From CAZRCZ01 sp964598765 (GTDB lineage: Bacteria; Sumerlaeota; Sumerlaeia; MVZB01; JAJFLK01), in NCBI GenBank assembly GCA_964598765.1, contig CAZRCZ010000008.1:1-64000 (forward strand): a DNA stretch of 64,000 bases. The letters are read 5' to 3'. Every line of letters begins with the position of its first letter. The first letter of the stretch is position 1. Position numbers and translations under genes: made by a program. This document shows, in pieces, positions 17,372 through 24,742 of the stretch. Below the pieces are notes generated by a model. That model searched no databases, was not told where the DNA came from, and saw nothing but the letters and a program-made list of their open reading frames with translations.

Positions 17372-18229
17372 TTAGATTTTACGTCCCCCCACGAGAAGAT
17401 ATTGAATGGTTCCGTCCAACACCCCCGCGCCGAAGGCCGCGCAGGCGGCCATGTGGTCCCTGAAAACCGGCTCCGGATTTCGCTCCTTTACTCCTTGAAA
17501 CTCGACGGCCAAATCCCACATAAGTTTTTCCTTGATGAAATCCTTGGAAGCCGGTTCGGCCAACGGCGAAAGATTTTCCGAGAGAAATTGGTCGAATCCC
17601 GCGCGCTCCATGGTCGCGCGGACTTCGCGCCAGCTTGAGAAGACCGGTGTTTTCCATCCCCGACAAATGACTTCTTCAAGACCGGTCACGTCATCCAGCG
17701 AAGCGGTGCGCGCACGAAAGGCGTCGATCGCCCTCCAGCTTCCGCCGGGCTTGAGGACGCGGTTCACGCCGCGAAAATACCCCTCCATGTCCGAGGCGTA
17801 GCAGAAGGCGTCCTGACTCAACACCGCGTCGAAATGGTTGTCGGGAAAATTCATGTTCATGTAGTCCATGTATTGAATCCGGACCAAGTCTTCCAGACCG
17901 CGCGCCTTCGCGTTCCGGGAGGCGATCTCGACGTGCGGAGCGCAAAGCGTTATGCCGACGGCGTTCACGCGGAATTTTCGGGCGAGGTAAATGGCCAATC
18001 CCCCCAGCCCGCAACCGGCGTCCAGCACGCGCCGGTCGGGGCCGAGGTCAAGTCCCTGAACGAGCAGATGATTGGAGAGCAGGAGGGCCTCCATTTTGGA
18101 ATTTGTCGTTGAATCGAACAGGCCGGTGTGGAGGGCGAACGTTTCACCGCCGTATCGCATGTAGGAGGCGGTCATGTCATCGTAATATCGAACAACGTCG
18201 GCGGCGTCGGGGGTCATCGGTCGTCTCAT
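17372..18229 (-). CDS. SAM-dependent C/N-methyltransferase, prenyl-diphosphate/sterol methyltransferase-like
   Basis: 285 aa. The class I fold is clear. Motif I is DRRVLDAGCGLGGLAIYLAR (about 63-82), then a post-I stretch VNAVGITLCAPHVEIASRNA, motif II FDAVLSQDAFCYASDM, and motif III NRVLKPGGSWRAIDAF. The C-terminus DGTIQYLLVGGRKI resembles the end of geranyl-diphosphate C-methyltransferases (DGSFQYVLIAADRV type). A GAGGT Shine-Dalgarno lies seven bases before the ATG. It sits between the ComX-like and ComP-like genes on the same strand with gaps of 65 and 75 bp, so it is probably part of the signalling operon. Likely roles: methylating the isoprenoid donor, or methylating the peptide. This is inference; a link to small-molecule methylation in general is also possible. 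Confidence 0.8.
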   Translation of the reverse strand: MRRPMTPDAADVVRYYDDMTASYMRYGGETFALHTGLFDSTTNSKMEALLLSNHLLVQGLDLGPDRRVLDAGCGLGGLAIYLARKFRVNAVGITLCAPHVEIASRNAKARGLEDLVRIQYMDYMNMNFPDNHFDAVLSQDAFCYASDMEGYFRGVNRVLKPGGSWRAIDAFRARTASLDDVTGLEEVICRGWKTPVFSSWREVRATMERAGFDQFLSENLSPLAEPASKDFIKEKLMWDLAVEFQGVKERNPEPVFRDHMAACAAFGAGVLDGTIQYLLVGGRKI

Positions 18230-18294
18230 GTAGTTTACCTCGCGGGAGGGATTGGTCTTTGCTTTTCAAAGGCGGATTGAATGAATCACGGTGT

Positions 18295-18651
18295 CTAATA
18301 CCAACAAGCGGGGTTGGTGGGATCGGGACAACTCAACGCAATTCCGTCGGACAGGGAACCGTCCATCGCAAACTGTGGAAGCAATCCCGCATTCGTGGCG
18401 AACAGTTTGCCGAGGAATTTTCTGATCTCCGATTCCTCAGTTTCGCTGATGGCGACTCCGTGATGCAGTTTGGCGCCGCTCACCGTCTCGGCCATCGCGG
18501 CCTTGGGGTCGCGTACGAGGCCGGGACTTGCTCCCTCGGCTCCAAGCAACCATTTCTGTTGATCTTGCGCGGATGCGAAAACGCTCCCGGCCGGACCCAC
18601 ATTGAGCAACCTTTCTTTCAAACACGTCAGTGTTTCCATACGGATCGTCAT
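18295..18651 (-). CDS. Putative ComX-like pheromone precursor peptide
   Basis: 118 aa with an excellent Shine-Dalgarno (GGGAGG, eight bases before the ATG). No signal peptide or TM segment. The C-terminus is CPDPTNPACWY: Cys108, a Pro-rich turn, Cys116, the only Trp of the tail at 117, and Tyr118. ComX precursors of Bacillus are leader peptides whose C-terminal 5-10 residues contain one Trp near the end that ComQ prenylates (for example tails ending WGD, WHY or WKY). This protein is longer than Bacillus ComX (about 55 aa) and shows no other similarity I can see. Its position next to and divergent from a prenyl-synthase-like gene, and upstream of the methyltransferase, kinase and regulator, is the main evidence. 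An alternative is a leader for another ribosomal peptide product. Confidence 0.6.
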   Translation of the reverse strand: MTIRMETLTCLKERLLNVGPAGSVFASAQDQQKWLLGAEGASPGLVRDPKAAMAETVSGAKLHHGVAISETEESEIRKFLGKLFATNAGLLPQFAMDGSLSDGIALSCPDPTNPACWY

Positions 18652-18705
18652 AACAAATACCTCCCGTTCAATAGAGTAAGGGGCGAAATCATGTTCGCGC
18701 CGGAT

Positions 18706-18711
18706 GTTATC
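18706..18711 (-). promoter_or_regulatory. Candidate -10 element of the comX-like operon
   Basis: On the minus strand this reads GATAAC. No good -35 is found 16-18 bp upstream (best TTCAAA at 19 bp), which fits an activator-dependent promoter. The predicted start near 18699 lies about 45 bp from the centre of the upstream dyad and leaves a leader of about 48 nt. Confidence 0.35.
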
Positions 18712-18734
18712 CTACGTTTTTGCCGAAAGATTTG

Positions 18735-18754
18735 AATAAGGTGATCACCTTATT
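18735..18754. promoter_or_regulatory. Operator-like dyad 1 (perfect 20-bp palindrome)
   Basis: AATAAGGTGATCACCTTATT is an exact inverted repeat with core TAAGG-TGATCA-CCTTA. It is centred about 45 bp upstream of the predicted comX-like transcription start. Its 16-bp core equals the length of the Bacillus ComA box (TTGCGG-N4-CCGCAA), though the half-sites differ. A natural candidate regulator is the NarL-type protein encoded at 13353-14054. Confidence 0.6.
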
Positions 18755-18769
18755 TTTGTGTCCGAAAAT

Positions 18770-18785
18770 TAAGGTTTTCGCCTTA
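18770..18785. promoter_or_regulatory. Operator-like dyad 2
   Basis: TAAGG-TTTTCG-CCTTA repeats the half-sites and spacing of dyad 1 exactly, 33 bp away centre to centre (three helical turns). It is centred about 46 bp upstream of the predicted comQ-like transcription start. Confidence 0.58.
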
Positions 18786-18811
18786 TGGCTTTCCGTGGCA
18801 AGTGACGTGAA

Positions 18812-18826
18812 TATACAACCTGTATA
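18812..18826 (+). promoter_or_regulatory. Candidate -10 of the comQ-like operon, within an inverted repeat
   Basis: TATACA (18812-18817) is a good -10 with a weak -35 (CTTTCC, 17 bp upstream). It is the left half of TATACA-ACC-TGTATA, a perfect 6-bp inverted repeat, so it could also bind a repressor. The predicted start near 18824 gives a 34-nt leader to the ATG at 18859. Confidence 0.4.
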
Positions 18827-18858
18827 CGCCTGAGGTGGGACTCGAAGAGAATTTAAGA

Positions 18859-19908
18859 ATGGACCCGATGTTAGAAAAATTTCTTGAGAGCGAATCAAAG
18901 CTACTAAAAGCAGAAATCGGAAAATCCGTTTCCGAATGGCCCGAACCTTATCCTCAACTCACCGCGTCGCTCATCGAGAAGGCGCGTTTTCGATCCAATT
19001 ATCCAGCCACGGAGGGATGGTCGCGACAGTTTGATCCCCTCACATTGCTCTACCCGATCCTCCACGCCGATCTTCTGGTGGGGGAACCTTTGGAAACCAT
19101 CAGACCTTGGAATGTCGTGCACGGCTTATATCTGATTCATTCGATACTGGACGACCGGATTCTGGACGGTCAAATTTCCAAAGACGCCCAGCTTCTTCTT
19201 TACAATCGCCTCGTTCTGATTCATGCCGAGCGTATGCTCCAAACCATGTCCCCTCCGTGCGCGTCGTGGTGGCGGCAACTGCATCATGACTACGTGGTAT
19301 TTCAGGGATGGAAGAGCGAAAACGAAACCTTACCGCACGGGGATTGGAGCGGTGCGATGGCGGAGCTTGAAGAAGGGGCGTATGGCCGCGCCGCGCTGGG
19401 TTTCCTTGCCACGAGCGGAATGCTGTCCGCCGCAGGTTGCCCGGATCACTTCATCCAACGGGTTTTGGAGGCATACAAGCCCCTTGTCGTCGCCTTGCAG
19501 TGGTGCGACGACTTCGAGGATTGGCGTCAAGACCTTTCCGCCGGAATTCCCAACCTGATGCTGGCCCGATTGCAATTTTGCCAAGGACTGGAAAATGCCG
19601 ATGTCCGCAATACCGCTCCGATGCAAGTAGAGAGGGTTCTAGTTGTCTCCGCCTCCTACTCTTACGCGCTCGGGCGAGCGCAAGCGCTTCTGAGCGAATC
19701 GGCGTCGCGATACGCGGCGATGGGCGCTTCGATGCTTGTTCAATTGATCCGCCGTAAGACACAGCGGGTTGCATTCCGTGAAAGGGAACACGCCGATGCG
19801 TTGACTAGGCAAATCGTCGCGGGATTCACTCGGTATTTCTTCCCCATGGGACAGGCTACCGACCGGCCTCTCCCAACTTCGCCGACGGCAATGGAGGCGG
19901 TTTCATGA
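18859..19908 (+). CDS. ComQ-like isoprenyl transferase (polyprenyl-synthase fold)
   Basis: 349 aa from ATG at 18859. The first aspartate-rich motif is HSILDDRILDG (DDxxxD, residues 98-103) and the second QWCDDFEDWRQD (QxxDDxxD, about 214-221). Both are in the positions and spacing of all-alpha trans-prenyl synthases. ComQ of Bacillus has the same fold and attaches a farnesyl or geranyl group to the ComX tryptophan. The rest is divergent from housekeeping IspA/IspB enzymes, and no other isoprenoid gene is nearby. It is divergent from the ComX-like gene over a shared promoter with two dyads. Start: GAAGAG lies about ten bases before this ATG; the upstream GTG (18835) would sit only 11 nt from the predicted transcription start. 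Fold secure, ComQ role inferred. Confidence 0.75.
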   Translation: MDPMLEKFLESESKLLKAEIGKSVSEWPEPYPQLTASLIEKARFRSNYPATEGWSRQFDPLTLLYPILHADLLVGEPLETIRPWNVVHGLYLIHSILDDRILDGQISKDAQLLLYNRLVLIHAERMLQTMSPPCASWWRQLHHDYVVFQGWKSENETLPHGDWSGAMAELEEGAYGRAALGFLATSGMLSAAGCPDHFIQRVLEAYKPLVVALQWCDDFEDWRQDLSAGIPNLMLARLQFCQGLENADVRNTAPMQVERVLVVSASYSYALGRAQALLSESASRYAAMGASMLVQLIRRKTQRVAFREREHADALTRQIVAGFTRYFFPMGQATDRPLPTSPTAMEAVS

Positions 19909-20216
19909 TTCGAAAATTAAAGAATTTTCTGCGTGCTTTGATGGGCAATAAAAAGGTCGCGCCTAAAATCGCCAACCTGCGCGCGGCAATTTGCGTCTCG
20001 TGCGCCAATCTGGGACGCAAAAGGGGGCATCACGTCTGCTCGATCTGCGGTTGCAGGACGCAAGTGCTGTCGCGCTACGTCGAAAACCTTCCAGAGTGGG
20101 GTTGCAAGCACCCCGAACGAGAGGTCGGCAAGGGTTGGCCCGCCGAAATCGTCCTCGGGTCCGTCGCGTCAAACGCCTTGTTGCGCACGCCGAACGAGAG
20201 AACCAGCGCAAGCTGA
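19905..20216 (+). CDS. Small Cys-rich (zinc-ribbon-like) protein coupled to the ComQ-like gene
   Basis: 103 aa. Two Cys pairs and more Cys form likely metal sites: AAICVSCANLG, HHVCSICGCRTQ, and LPEWGCKHPEREVGKGWP. The pattern resembles small zinc-ribbon proteins scattered in phages and peptide-product clusters. Its ATG overlaps the comQ-like stop (ATGA, 19905-19908), so the two proteins are made together. It may help the prenyl transferase bind the peptide, or take part in maturation or export. This is context inference. No catalytic residues are evident, and the last 25 residues look disordered. Confidence 0.65.
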   Translation: MIRKLKNFLRALMGNKKVAPKIANLRAAICVSCANLGRKRGHHVCSICGCRTQVLSRYVENLPEWGCKHPEREVGKGWPAEIVLGSVASNALLRTPNERTSAS

Positions 20217-20243
20217 CGCGCATTGTAAAAGCGGAGCATTTTC

Positions 20244-21827
20244 TTGAACGCTCAATCCCACGATCACACGTCCAAATCGCAGGTGTCAGTCGCGCCCCCT
20301 GAATTGGGGATGGAATTCCCCGGATATATCCGTGTTCTTCACGTCGAGGATTCCGCGGATGACGCCTACCTTGTTGAACGCCACTTGAAGAATGCGGGCA
20401 TTAAGGCGCAGATCACGCGAGTTGACACGATGCCCAAGTGCGCGCAATCCATGGAATCACACACTTGGGATTTGATTTTCGCCGATTGCAATCTTTCCGC
20501 CTTCGGCGTCGTGGACGTTTTGGCGATGCGGGAAAAATCGGGCAGAGACGTTCCCGTCATCGTCGTCACCGGTTCCATCGGCGAGGAGGAAGCTGTGGAA
20601 TTCATGGTCGCTGGCGTCGAGGACATTATCATCAAGGGAAACTGGTCCCGCCTCGTCCCCGCCGTCCGCAGAACTTTGGCTTCTTCCCAACGCAAAAGGG
20701 AGAAGGAACGGGCCGACCGCGAGCTTCTGCTCAGCCATGAGAAGATTAAACGGCAGATGGAACAATTAAGCGCGCTCCGTTTGATAGACTCTTCCATCAA
20801 GGGGAGTTTCGATCTTCGGATCACCTTGGAAGTCATATTGGATCGGGTCGTTCAGGGGCTGAAGGTTTCCGCCGCCGCCTTGCTTCTCATTGATCCCGAG
20901 TCCAAAGCCGTCAGTTACAAGTCCGCGCGCGGAATCCCCACGTCCCTTGAAGACCGCTGGGCCAAAGATGCAACCGCCCGCAGATCCTCGCTCATTCGTG
21001 AAATCCGACTGCGCGACATCGAATCGGAGCCGGAAATCGTCAAGTCTCATCCCTTCCTTAAGGAATGTCCCTTCCGCGCCTATTACGCCATCCCACTTGG
21101 AGCCAAGGGCGAAACCGTTGGCGTCCTTGAGATTTTCCACACGGATTGCCTTAACGTGGACGACGAGTGGATCAACTTCCTTGAGACACTCGCGGGACAG
21201 GCCGCCATCGCCATTTCCGATGCGGGCATGTTCGAGCGCCTCCAACGCTCCAACATGGAATTGACTGTTGCCTACGATCAGACCATCGAGGGATGGTCAC
21301 GCGCGCTCGACCTGCGCGACAAGGAGACCGAGGGACACAGCCGCAGGGTCACCGATATGACCGTCGCTCTTGCGATCAAACGCGGCATTTCAGGCCGCGA
21401 CCTTCAAATGGTCCGCTGGGGAGCGTTGCTCCATGACATCGGCAAAATGGGGGTTCCCGACCACATCCTGCTCAAGCCCGGTCCCCTATCTGAGGCGGAA
21501 TGGAAGATCATGAAACTCCATCCGACGCATGCGCGCGACTTGCTCCGCCCCATTCAATTTCTGCGCCCCGCTCTGGATATTCCCTACTGCCACCATGAAA
21601 AATGGGACGGAAGCGGCTATCCCCGCGGATTGAGGGGAGAGGCAATTCCTCTCGCGGCTCGGATGTTTGCCGTGGTGGACGTATGGGATGCCCTATCCTC
21701 GGATCGTCCTTACCGATCCAAATGGCCGGGAGAAAAAATCAGATCGCACATGCAGGGATTACGTGGAACTCATTTTGAATCGGATGTTCTAGATTATTTC
21801 TTGGAAATGATGGCTCAGGCACCTTAA
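20244..21827 (+). CDS. Response regulator with GAF and HD-GYP domains (c-di-GMP phosphodiesterase)
   Basis: 527 aa from TTG at 20244 (GCGGAG nearby); ATG at 20310 is an alternative that still precedes the receiver. Domains: receiver (about 30-150; VLHVEDSADDAYLVERHL, LIFADCNLSAFG with the phosphoacceptor Asp), coiled coil (about 155-185), GAF (about 190-340) and HD-GYP (about 355-520). HD-GYP motifs present: HDIGKMGVPDHILLKPGPLS, HPTHARDLL, and HHEKWDGSGYPRGLRG. HD-GYP enzymes hydrolyse cyclic di-GMP, so this protein could convert a phosphorelay input into a change in motility or surface growth. It follows the Cys-rich gene by 27 bp. Whether the hybrid kinase feeds it is unknown. Confidence 0.93.
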   Translation: MNAQSHDHTSKSQVSVAPPELGMEFPGYIRVLHVEDSADDAYLVERHLKNAGIKAQITRVDTMPKCAQSMESHTWDLIFADCNLSAFGVVDVLAMREKSGRDVPVIVVTGSIGEEEAVEFMVAGVEDIIIKGNWSRLVPAVRRTLASSQRKREKERADRELLLSHEKIKRQMEQLSALRLIDSSIKGSFDLRITLEVILDRVVQGLKVSAAALLLIDPESKAVSYKSARGIPTSLEDRWAKDATARRSSLIREIRLRDIESEPEIVKSHPFLKECPFRAYYAIPLGAKGETVGVLEIFHTDCLNVDDEWINFLETLAGQAAIAISDAGMFERLQRSNMELTVAYDQTIEGWSRALDLRDKETEGHSRRVTDMTVALAIKRGISGRDLQMVRWGALLHDIGKMGVPDHILLKPGPLSEAEWKIMKLHPTHARDLLRPIQFLRPALDIPYCHHEKWDGSGYPRGLRGEAIPLAARMFAVVDVWDALSSDRPYRSKWPGEKIRSHMQGLRGTHFESDVLDYFLEMMAQAP

Positions 21828-21828
21828 G

Positions 21829-21846
21829 GACAATCAAAGGATTGTC
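21829..21846. terminator. Hairpin just after the HD-GYP gene
   Basis: GACAATC-AAAG-GATTGTC is a 7-bp stem with a 4-nt loop, beginning two bases after the stop codon. It lacks a T-tract, so termination is uncertain. It also marks the point where the ParB-like fragment begins. Confidence 0.4.
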
Positions 21847-22972
21847 AGATCAATCCAGTTGGCTACATCGCCAACTTCCGCCGCCTTTGTCTGTTGTTCG
21901 ATCTCCCTCAGACTGCGACCAATGCCTCGATCCGATTTGCTGGACGCAAAAGGCCAAGGCGTTCTTGGAGAAGCGGATCGGGGAACTCAAGAAAGAGCAT
22001 CCCAAGCTAATTCTTTTGAACGCCGGCGGACGGGATTCGCACTTGGACACGGTGAACCTCAAGGAAATGTTCCAGAGGGAGGTCTTTGAGGATTGGAACG
22101 TCGTAACGGCCAAGAAGGGCGAGAAGAACGCCGTGCCCGCCCTTGTGGTTCACGGTCCCGGCATGGGACGGTTGAAATGGGTCCAATCCGCTTCGACCAT
22201 GGCGAGTCCCGCCGTGAAGCGCAAACTCGCCAAAGCCGCCGGGACCGTCGAGGCGACCAAGAAAACCTTGGCCGAGAAGCGCGAATCCTACGACAAACGC
22301 CGACGCCAGATCGTCATTGACGCGGTGAAGAAAAAGCTGGAAACGCTGGCTTGCGTCGCCGATCGCGCGGAAGCGGAGAAGATCGAAGGAGGCGAGGTCT
22401 TGCTAGCGTCTGCCTTGGTCGTCAAGGCCATCGGTATCACTTCGGTCATGTTCACGCCCCACGGGTTGGCGAAGACGCCGCGCGAGATGACGTTCCCATC
22501 CCAACTGACGTTGGAACACCTGCGGGGGTTACGGTTGAAAAACGACGCCCTCGGTTCCGGCAAGATGAAACGGGCGGTCTTGGACGCCTGCTGGCGCTTG
22601 CTTCGGGTCTTTCTCGGCGAGATGCAGTCGGGTTTGTCGGTCAGTCCCGCCAGTTGCAACAATGACTCGCAATATGGCGAGGCGGAGATCATCTGCAATT
22701 TCTTGCGGTTCGATCTGCCCGCGCTTCGCGCCGACGCCGCCCGCGAAATCCCCTACGCCAAGACGTGGCGAGGAGAGGTCGAGGATGAGTGGATCGGGAC
22801 AGGAAAGTCCAAGACGCCATCCGCGCGCGGAGAAGATCACGCTGAGCGCGAGGCGGAAGCCGAAACGGGCGAAGCCGCCAGGGAGGCGGCGGACTCATTG
22901 CCCGTCAGTCCGAAACGGGAAAGGAAATCCGCCAAACGGAAACGACGCGGTTCAATCAAGAAGCACAAATGA
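21842..22972 (+). pseudogene. ParB-like protein, 5'-truncated (C-terminal part only)
   Basis: An open frame of 376 codons. The Cys motif CDQCLDPICWTQKAKAFLEK resembles the C-x2-C-x-D-x2-C(F/W)-x3-K segment found in the C-terminal half of plasmid-type ParB proteins, followed by a long helical region. The N-terminal ParB nuclease-like domain (GHRR motif) and HTH are missing, and the open frame begins inside the hairpin after the HD-GYP gene. The tail is highly basic (KRERKSAKRKRRGSIKKHK). This is most simply a decayed partition gene cut when the upstream signalling genes were joined to it. A free-standing protein with a TTG start cannot be excluded. Confidence 0.55.
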
Positions 22973-23002
22973 ATCCAAGGGCGAATCGCGCTCTTGGGCA
23001 TC

Positions 23003-23040
23003 GAGACGGTTTTGGAGCAATCCGGGCCGTCTCTTTTTTT
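23003..23040 (+). terminator. Rho-independent terminator
   Basis: GAGACGG (23003-23009) pairs with CCGTCTC (23027-23033), followed by seven T residues. It lies 30 bp after the ParB-like frame. Confidence 0.8.
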
Positions 23041-23339
23041 GCTCTATCGTGATCGGGGTCGGTGGTGAGAATTGTCGCGTTCATTCTCCATTTTCGCGGT
23101 TGGTAGTGTCCAGAATTTTTCGCGCATTTGATTGGGCGTAGTCCCGTGGAACTGGAATGGTTCTTCTTTTTTTCTTTTCTCCTTGATCGGGATATTGGCC
23201 CAGTCCAAGCTGGGTTCGCGGCGCTCTACCGGAGGGCAACGTCCGCGTCGTGTGCTGGAAGGCCCGCGCCAATCTACCGATCTCCCGATCTCCGCGCCTT
23301 CTCCCTACTCTATCCGATTCCTGATTTTCAGGGCTTCGG
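23041..23339. other. Gap with no recognisable gene
   Basis: About 300 bp between the terminator and the AT-rich gene cluster. Short open frames exist on both strands but none has a family signature or ribosome-binding site. A change of composition toward AT occurs near 23340. Confidence 0.5.
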
Positions 23340-23732
23340 TCAGAATGTAAGGCCAAACAGCCTAGGGGCGTAGTATACCTCAACTATAGAAAATCCCATA
23401 AGTATAAGAATCAAGTCGATTTCCAATGCCTTGTTCACCCTAATCGCCCTAAATAAGAGGGCAACAAAATACGCACAAATGAACGTATGCCATATCATAA
23501 GGCCAACGAAAAGTCCATGGTATATATTTGCACTAAGTAAAGCTCTACACAATGATAAAGCCTTAAATGGTATACCTGTTAATGCAAGCGAAGATCCCAT
23601 CAGACCCAAATACGCGATTATCACGTAGAGTATATACGCGGTTTGCACAGTAATATTAATAAGCTTATTTTTGCAATTTTTCGGTGGACTCTGGTATCCA
23701 TTATATATTCTAAACCGACATGATACTGCCAT
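23340..23732 (-). CDS. Hypothetical small membrane protein
   Basis: 130 aa with three or four hydrophobic segments (ITVQTAYILYVIIAYLGLMG; YHGLFVGLMIWHTFICAYFV; LEIDLILILMGFSIVEVYY). AT-rich codon use sets it apart from the surrounding GC-rich genes. It is the last of a run of minus-strand AT-rich genes behind the RHS fragment. The family is not recognised. Candidates are a membrane immunity protein or an unrelated transferred gene. Confidence 0.45.
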   Translation of the reverse strand: MAVSCRFRIYNGYQSPPKNCKNKLINITVQTAYILYVIIAYLGLMGSSLALTGIPFKALSLCRALLSANIYHGLFVGLMIWHTFICAYFVALLFRAIRVNKALEIDLILILMGFSIVEVYYAPRLFGLTF

Positions 23733-23750
23733 AATCGTGATACCTTATGT

Positions 23751-23993
23751 CTAGGTCGCTATGCCGGATGTGACGAAAATGGGGATCGAACGCCCAAGTT
23801 GTATATCCTTTACTAGTTGCGTAAGTCCCGAACCTATACAACACCACACCGCGGCTTGCTTGGCTATATCTAATCCTATGCTGATCAGACGACATTTGAA
23901 GCAGTTCAAATAGCTCTCATTCCTTGCGGCGGCCACCGCAAGGCAACAGACAAATAACAGAAACGCGATGGCCCAGAAAGTGCGATTATTCAT
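23751..23993 (-). CDS. Hypothetical protein with N-terminal signal-like segment
   Basis: 80 aa from ATG at 23993, chosen for AGGAGA eleven bases upstream and for the signal-like start MNNRTFWAIAFLLFVCCLAV. A longer frame extends upstream but looks non-coding. The mature part has several Cys residues (NCFKCR, WCCIGSG). AT-rich like its neighbours. No family recognised. Confidence 0.45.
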   Translation of the reverse strand: MNNRTFWAIAFLLFVCCLAVAAARNESYLNCFKCRLISIGLDIAKQAAVWCCIGSGLTQLVKDIQLGRSIPIFVTSGIAT

Positions 23994-24077
23994 TCGATGG
24001 AATCTCCTGTAATGGCTTTGTCCTCCAACGGGCAACCTTTTCCGCTTTAAGCGTGGCAAGCATCTATGAGAACAGTT

Positions 24078-24722
24078 CTAGTGTATGTTAACAGATGATA
24101 TGCGCTCTAATACTGATTCCCACATCTTCGTTATCCCAATAAAACTGTCGAAATCAGGATCAAAGTCTAGTATAGAACTACTATGCTTGTAGATTGAAAA
24201 AGGCTTATGAGATTGGTAACATGGATATTTTAATGCGCTACTCATCTTATCCGCATCAACAAATGCCATACACACAGTTATATCAGGGTAAAAGCAGACA
24301 TCTTGGTTTCTTGCAATTCTATCAATAATCGCCTCGGAGCACACACAGTGTAAGATTGCATCCACATACCCCGATCCTCCTTCGACATTGTATATTTCTC
24401 CCATAAAAAATGGCATCAGATCACACGACTCATCAAACAGACAGCCAAGAACTGTGACCATCTTGCTACTGGTGAGTGGCCCTCGAAAATAAAGAATGGC
24501 AATCTCATTCTTTTGCTTGAAGAGATGATAAATTGTGTTTAAATTGCGGTGCATAATATTATAGGTGGTTTGAAAATCCTGCGGTAATGGATCTATTTTT
24601 CCAACAAATCTTACGCCTCTCGACAACCCTGATGTCATATCATCTGGAATTCCTCTCAGAAGGCTATAATCATTGGCTTGGAATTCTTTTTCTATCAACA
24701 TCAAAGAATACATAGTATCCAT
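24078..24722 (-). CDS. Hypothetical cytoplasmic protein, possible immunity protein
   Basis: 214 aa, soluble and acidic, with segments such as EIAILYFRGPLTSSKMVTVL and DPDFDSFIGITKMWESVLER. No signal peptide or membrane segment. The family is not recognised. The gene lies downstream of an RHS toxin-type 3' end, separated by another small gene and an IS5 remnant; in polymorphic toxin loci this position usually holds immunity genes. AT-rich. The ATG three codons downstream is an alternative start. Confidence 0.5.
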   Translation of the reverse strand: MDTMYSLMLIEKEFQANDYSLLRGIPDDMTSGLSRGVRFVGKIDPLPQDFQTTYNIMHRNLNTIYHLFKQKNEIAILYFRGPLTSSKMVTVLGCLFDESCDLMPFFMGEIYNVEGGSGYVDAILHCVCSEAIIDRIARNQDVCFYPDITVCMAFVDADKMSSALKYPCYQSHKPFSIYKHSSSILDFDPDFDSFIGITKMWESVLERISSVNIH

Positions 24723-24742
24723 CTCTCATAGTAGAAGCGGTT

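Noticed and set aside
18295..18651. Nitrile-hydratase-type leader or other RiPP precursor
   Set aside because: No leader-like cleavage motif (such as GG) and no RiPP cyclase nearby; the ComX-like reading fits the neighbours better.
23081..23383. Minus-strand open frame after the terminator
   Set aside because: No family signature or ribosome-binding site.
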